DNA of 64,000 nt from Henningerozyma blattae CBS 6284 (Eukaryota; Ascomycota; Saccharomycetes; Saccharomycetales; Saccharomycetaceae): assembly GCF_000315915.1 (NCBI RefSeq), contig NC_020192.1, positions 310,001-374,000 on the forward strand, read 5' to 3'. Positions 62,650-64,000 of this stretch are shown piece after piece (positions within the stretch are counted from its first letter, which is position 1; each line of letters begins with the position of its first letter). Below the pieces are notes generated by a model. That model was not told the origin of the DNA, did not search any database, and saw only the letters and a program-made list of their open reading frames with translations. A program made the translations under genes and the position numbers.

Positions 62650-63558
62650 CTAAATAACCCCCAAGGTTCGTTCACCTTTACCTTGAGCATATAACACAAA
62701 ATGCTGATAAAAATAAATCACATCAAACAATACTGTACCCAGAGATCCGACAACAAATGGTAATGCCTCCTTAAGATATTCACCTCTATCTGGAGAGGTA
62801 AGAAAGGGACAGCCAGTTACAATACCACCAGCATATGCAAAGTTACCTGCCAACGTGGCAGCAAACAATCCGGGTGATACACCGTCTGTTGATTGACGTC
62901 TATAATTACGAATTAGTTGTGGAACACGAGCTCCCACGTATAATAGTGCTCCAGCCCAAGCTAGAATACGACCAGCACGAGATGAGGGCATTCCAGGGCT
63001 ACCAGGGAACCCTTCACCTGGTGGTGGAGCCAAACCTGGATTTGTAAATTCTGGATGTGATTGTATGGCAGCAGCAGTGGCATTTGCCGCCAGTAATGCA
63101 CCAGCTAGCATAGGTTGAATTATACCTCCTCCTGCTTCATTGCGCACGTGGCCTATATTTTCCTCATCGTGCAACCCTAACGAGCCGTATGCCAACCCTG
63201 AATTATTTGCTGCGCTGCCCTCGCATAACCCTGATGACTCTGATTCTGATTTAGCTAAACGATTACCATGCAAAATTCCATAATACCAATATTGGCTTAA
63301 CATACAAAGATCATTGCATAGGAAATAGATAGCTAGCCATACTTGAAATTTCATTTGGCCTGTAAGCTGAGCTCCGTATAATGTGGTGATATCAGCCATT
63401 AGCCAGCATATGATGAAATACGGTGATAATCCTTCTACTGACTTATCCCTATATGTTTCCCATAGTTGAGGAAATAATGAGACAAATGATGTTAGAAAAG
63501 TGACGGTACTGCAGGCACGCGATATTAGCGGCCATATACTATTAATACACTCTGTCAT
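62650..63558 (-). CDS. YPQ2: Vacuolar PQ-loop cationic amino-acid transporter, Ypq2 type
   Basis: 302 residues (S. cerevisiae Ypq2 about 317), seven membrane spans in two PQ-loop bundles. First PQ motif SLFPQLWETYRDKSVEGLS (about 28-46), second ARVPQLIRNYRRQSTDGVS (about 210-228). A hydrophilic loop (about 105-190) separates them. Ypq1-3 export or exchange Arg/Lys/His across the vacuolar membrane; PQLC2 is the lysosomal homologue. Paralogs Ypq1 and Rtc2/Ypq3 are possible, but adjacency to TRR1 matches YDR352W-YDR353W. Confidence 0.9.
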   Translation of the reverse strand: MTECINSIWPLISRACSTVTFLTSFVSLFPQLWETYRDKSVEGLSPYFIICWLMADITTLYGAQLTGQMKFQVWLAIYFLCNDLCMLSQYWYYGILHGNRLAKSESESSGLCEGSAANNSGLAYGSLGLHDEENIGHVRNEAGGGIIQPMLAGALLAANATAAAIQSHPEFTNPGLAPPPGEGFPGSPGMPSSRAGRILAWAGALLYVGARVPQLIRNYRRQSTDGVSPGLFAATLAGNFAYAGGIVTGCPFLTSPDRGEYLKEALPFVVGSLGTVLFDVIYFYQHFVLYAQGKGERTLGVI

Positions 63559-64000
63559 GTTAATATTTTGATTTTTATTATTATTATTATAATTAATATT
63601 ATTATTATTATTATTGTTATCGTTAATTATATATATATATATAAGTATATTGGTAAATTTCGGTACCGGCTTTTATCTAGTCAAAAAAAAAAAATAAAAA
63701 AAGAAAAAAGAAAAAGAAAAAAATTAATACGTATAGATATGGGGTATGCCTTTATAATTGTCTTATTATTTAAGAGATGACATTAAGTTAAGTTTAAGAA
63801 ATCATTTACAATTACTACTATTTAAGTAATATGATTGTAGTAACAAAAATTCTCTTTTCTTGATTCCTCTTTACCTTCTAAACTGTCTGTGCCCTTCTAA
63901 TATTTTAAAAATACGAGAATTTTAAAAACTTAACATATAAATATAATTGTATATATATATATTTAGAAAAGTTATTTAAAATGCGAGTCTTATGAGATTC
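63559..64000. promoter_or_regulatory. YPQ2 upstream region to window end
   Basis: 442 bases. ATT/TAT and TA microsatellites at about 63,575-63,645 lie just upstream of YPQ2; an A-rich, G-interspersed tract follows (63,685-63,725). No gene seen before the window ends. Confidence 0.55.

Overview
The window is nuclear DNA of a budding yeast of the family Saccharomycetaceae. It is AT-rich and intron-poor, with standard codon use. It holds 24 protein-coding genes, each recognisable as the counterpart of a named Saccharomyces cerevisiae gene, three tRNA genes and two solo LTRs. Neighbouring genes come alternately from two S. cerevisiae sister (ohnologous) chromosome regions, and many genes expected between them are absent. 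The simplest explanation is a lineage that shared the whole-genome duplication and then resolved gene losses differently from S. cerevisiae. Kazachstania, Tetrapisispora, Vanderwaltozyma or Naumovozyma are possible; I cannot choose among them by eye. Synteny statements use S. cerevisiae gene order recalled from memory.

Block I (1-15,300; S. cerevisiae chr IV/XII sister regions): SAC6 (3' part), MIM2, ICT1, HRT3, NYV1, DPB4, TRM1, EMP70/TMN2-type and ARP6. Block II (16,400-52,930; chr II/XVI sister regions): OPY2, TKL1, NOT5, LYS2, RAD16, CYC8, a tRNA-Ser(UGA), MED1, SPE3, ALG1, CMD1, AIM3, ISA2, UBA3 and SND3/PHO88. Block III (54,180-64,000): CDC12, two tandem Ty3-like solo LTRs, a dimeric tRNA-Arg(UCU)/tRNA-Asp(GUC) unit, GFA1, thioredoxin reductase TRR1 and the PQ-loop transporter YPQ2. 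CDC12 and a TRR gene are neighbours in S. cerevisiae; here LTRs, tRNAs and GFA1 lie between them, which suggests a rearrangement.

These are ordinary housekeeping genes, not an operon-like system. The novelty is in details. TRR1 has a 13-residue arginine-rich leader that opens with TTG in good context and has no upstream ATG, suggesting a non-AUG mitochondrial isoform. NOT5 carries a one-base deletion in an A-run near its start. The LTRs sit 16 bp upstream of a tRNA, share a TTTTT target repeat and look like successive insertions. The tRNA-Asp gene has a C-A mismatch in its acceptor stem. A TA microsatellite encodes the UBA3 tail. CYC8 has a short tail. A dense factor-site cluster lies between SND3 and CDC12, and a GC-elevated island with no gene lies between RAD16 and CYC8.

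Intergenic regions are long (up to 3.1 kb), with many A, T and TA runs. The one assembly gap (four N at 16,233-16,236) lies inside a TA repeat.
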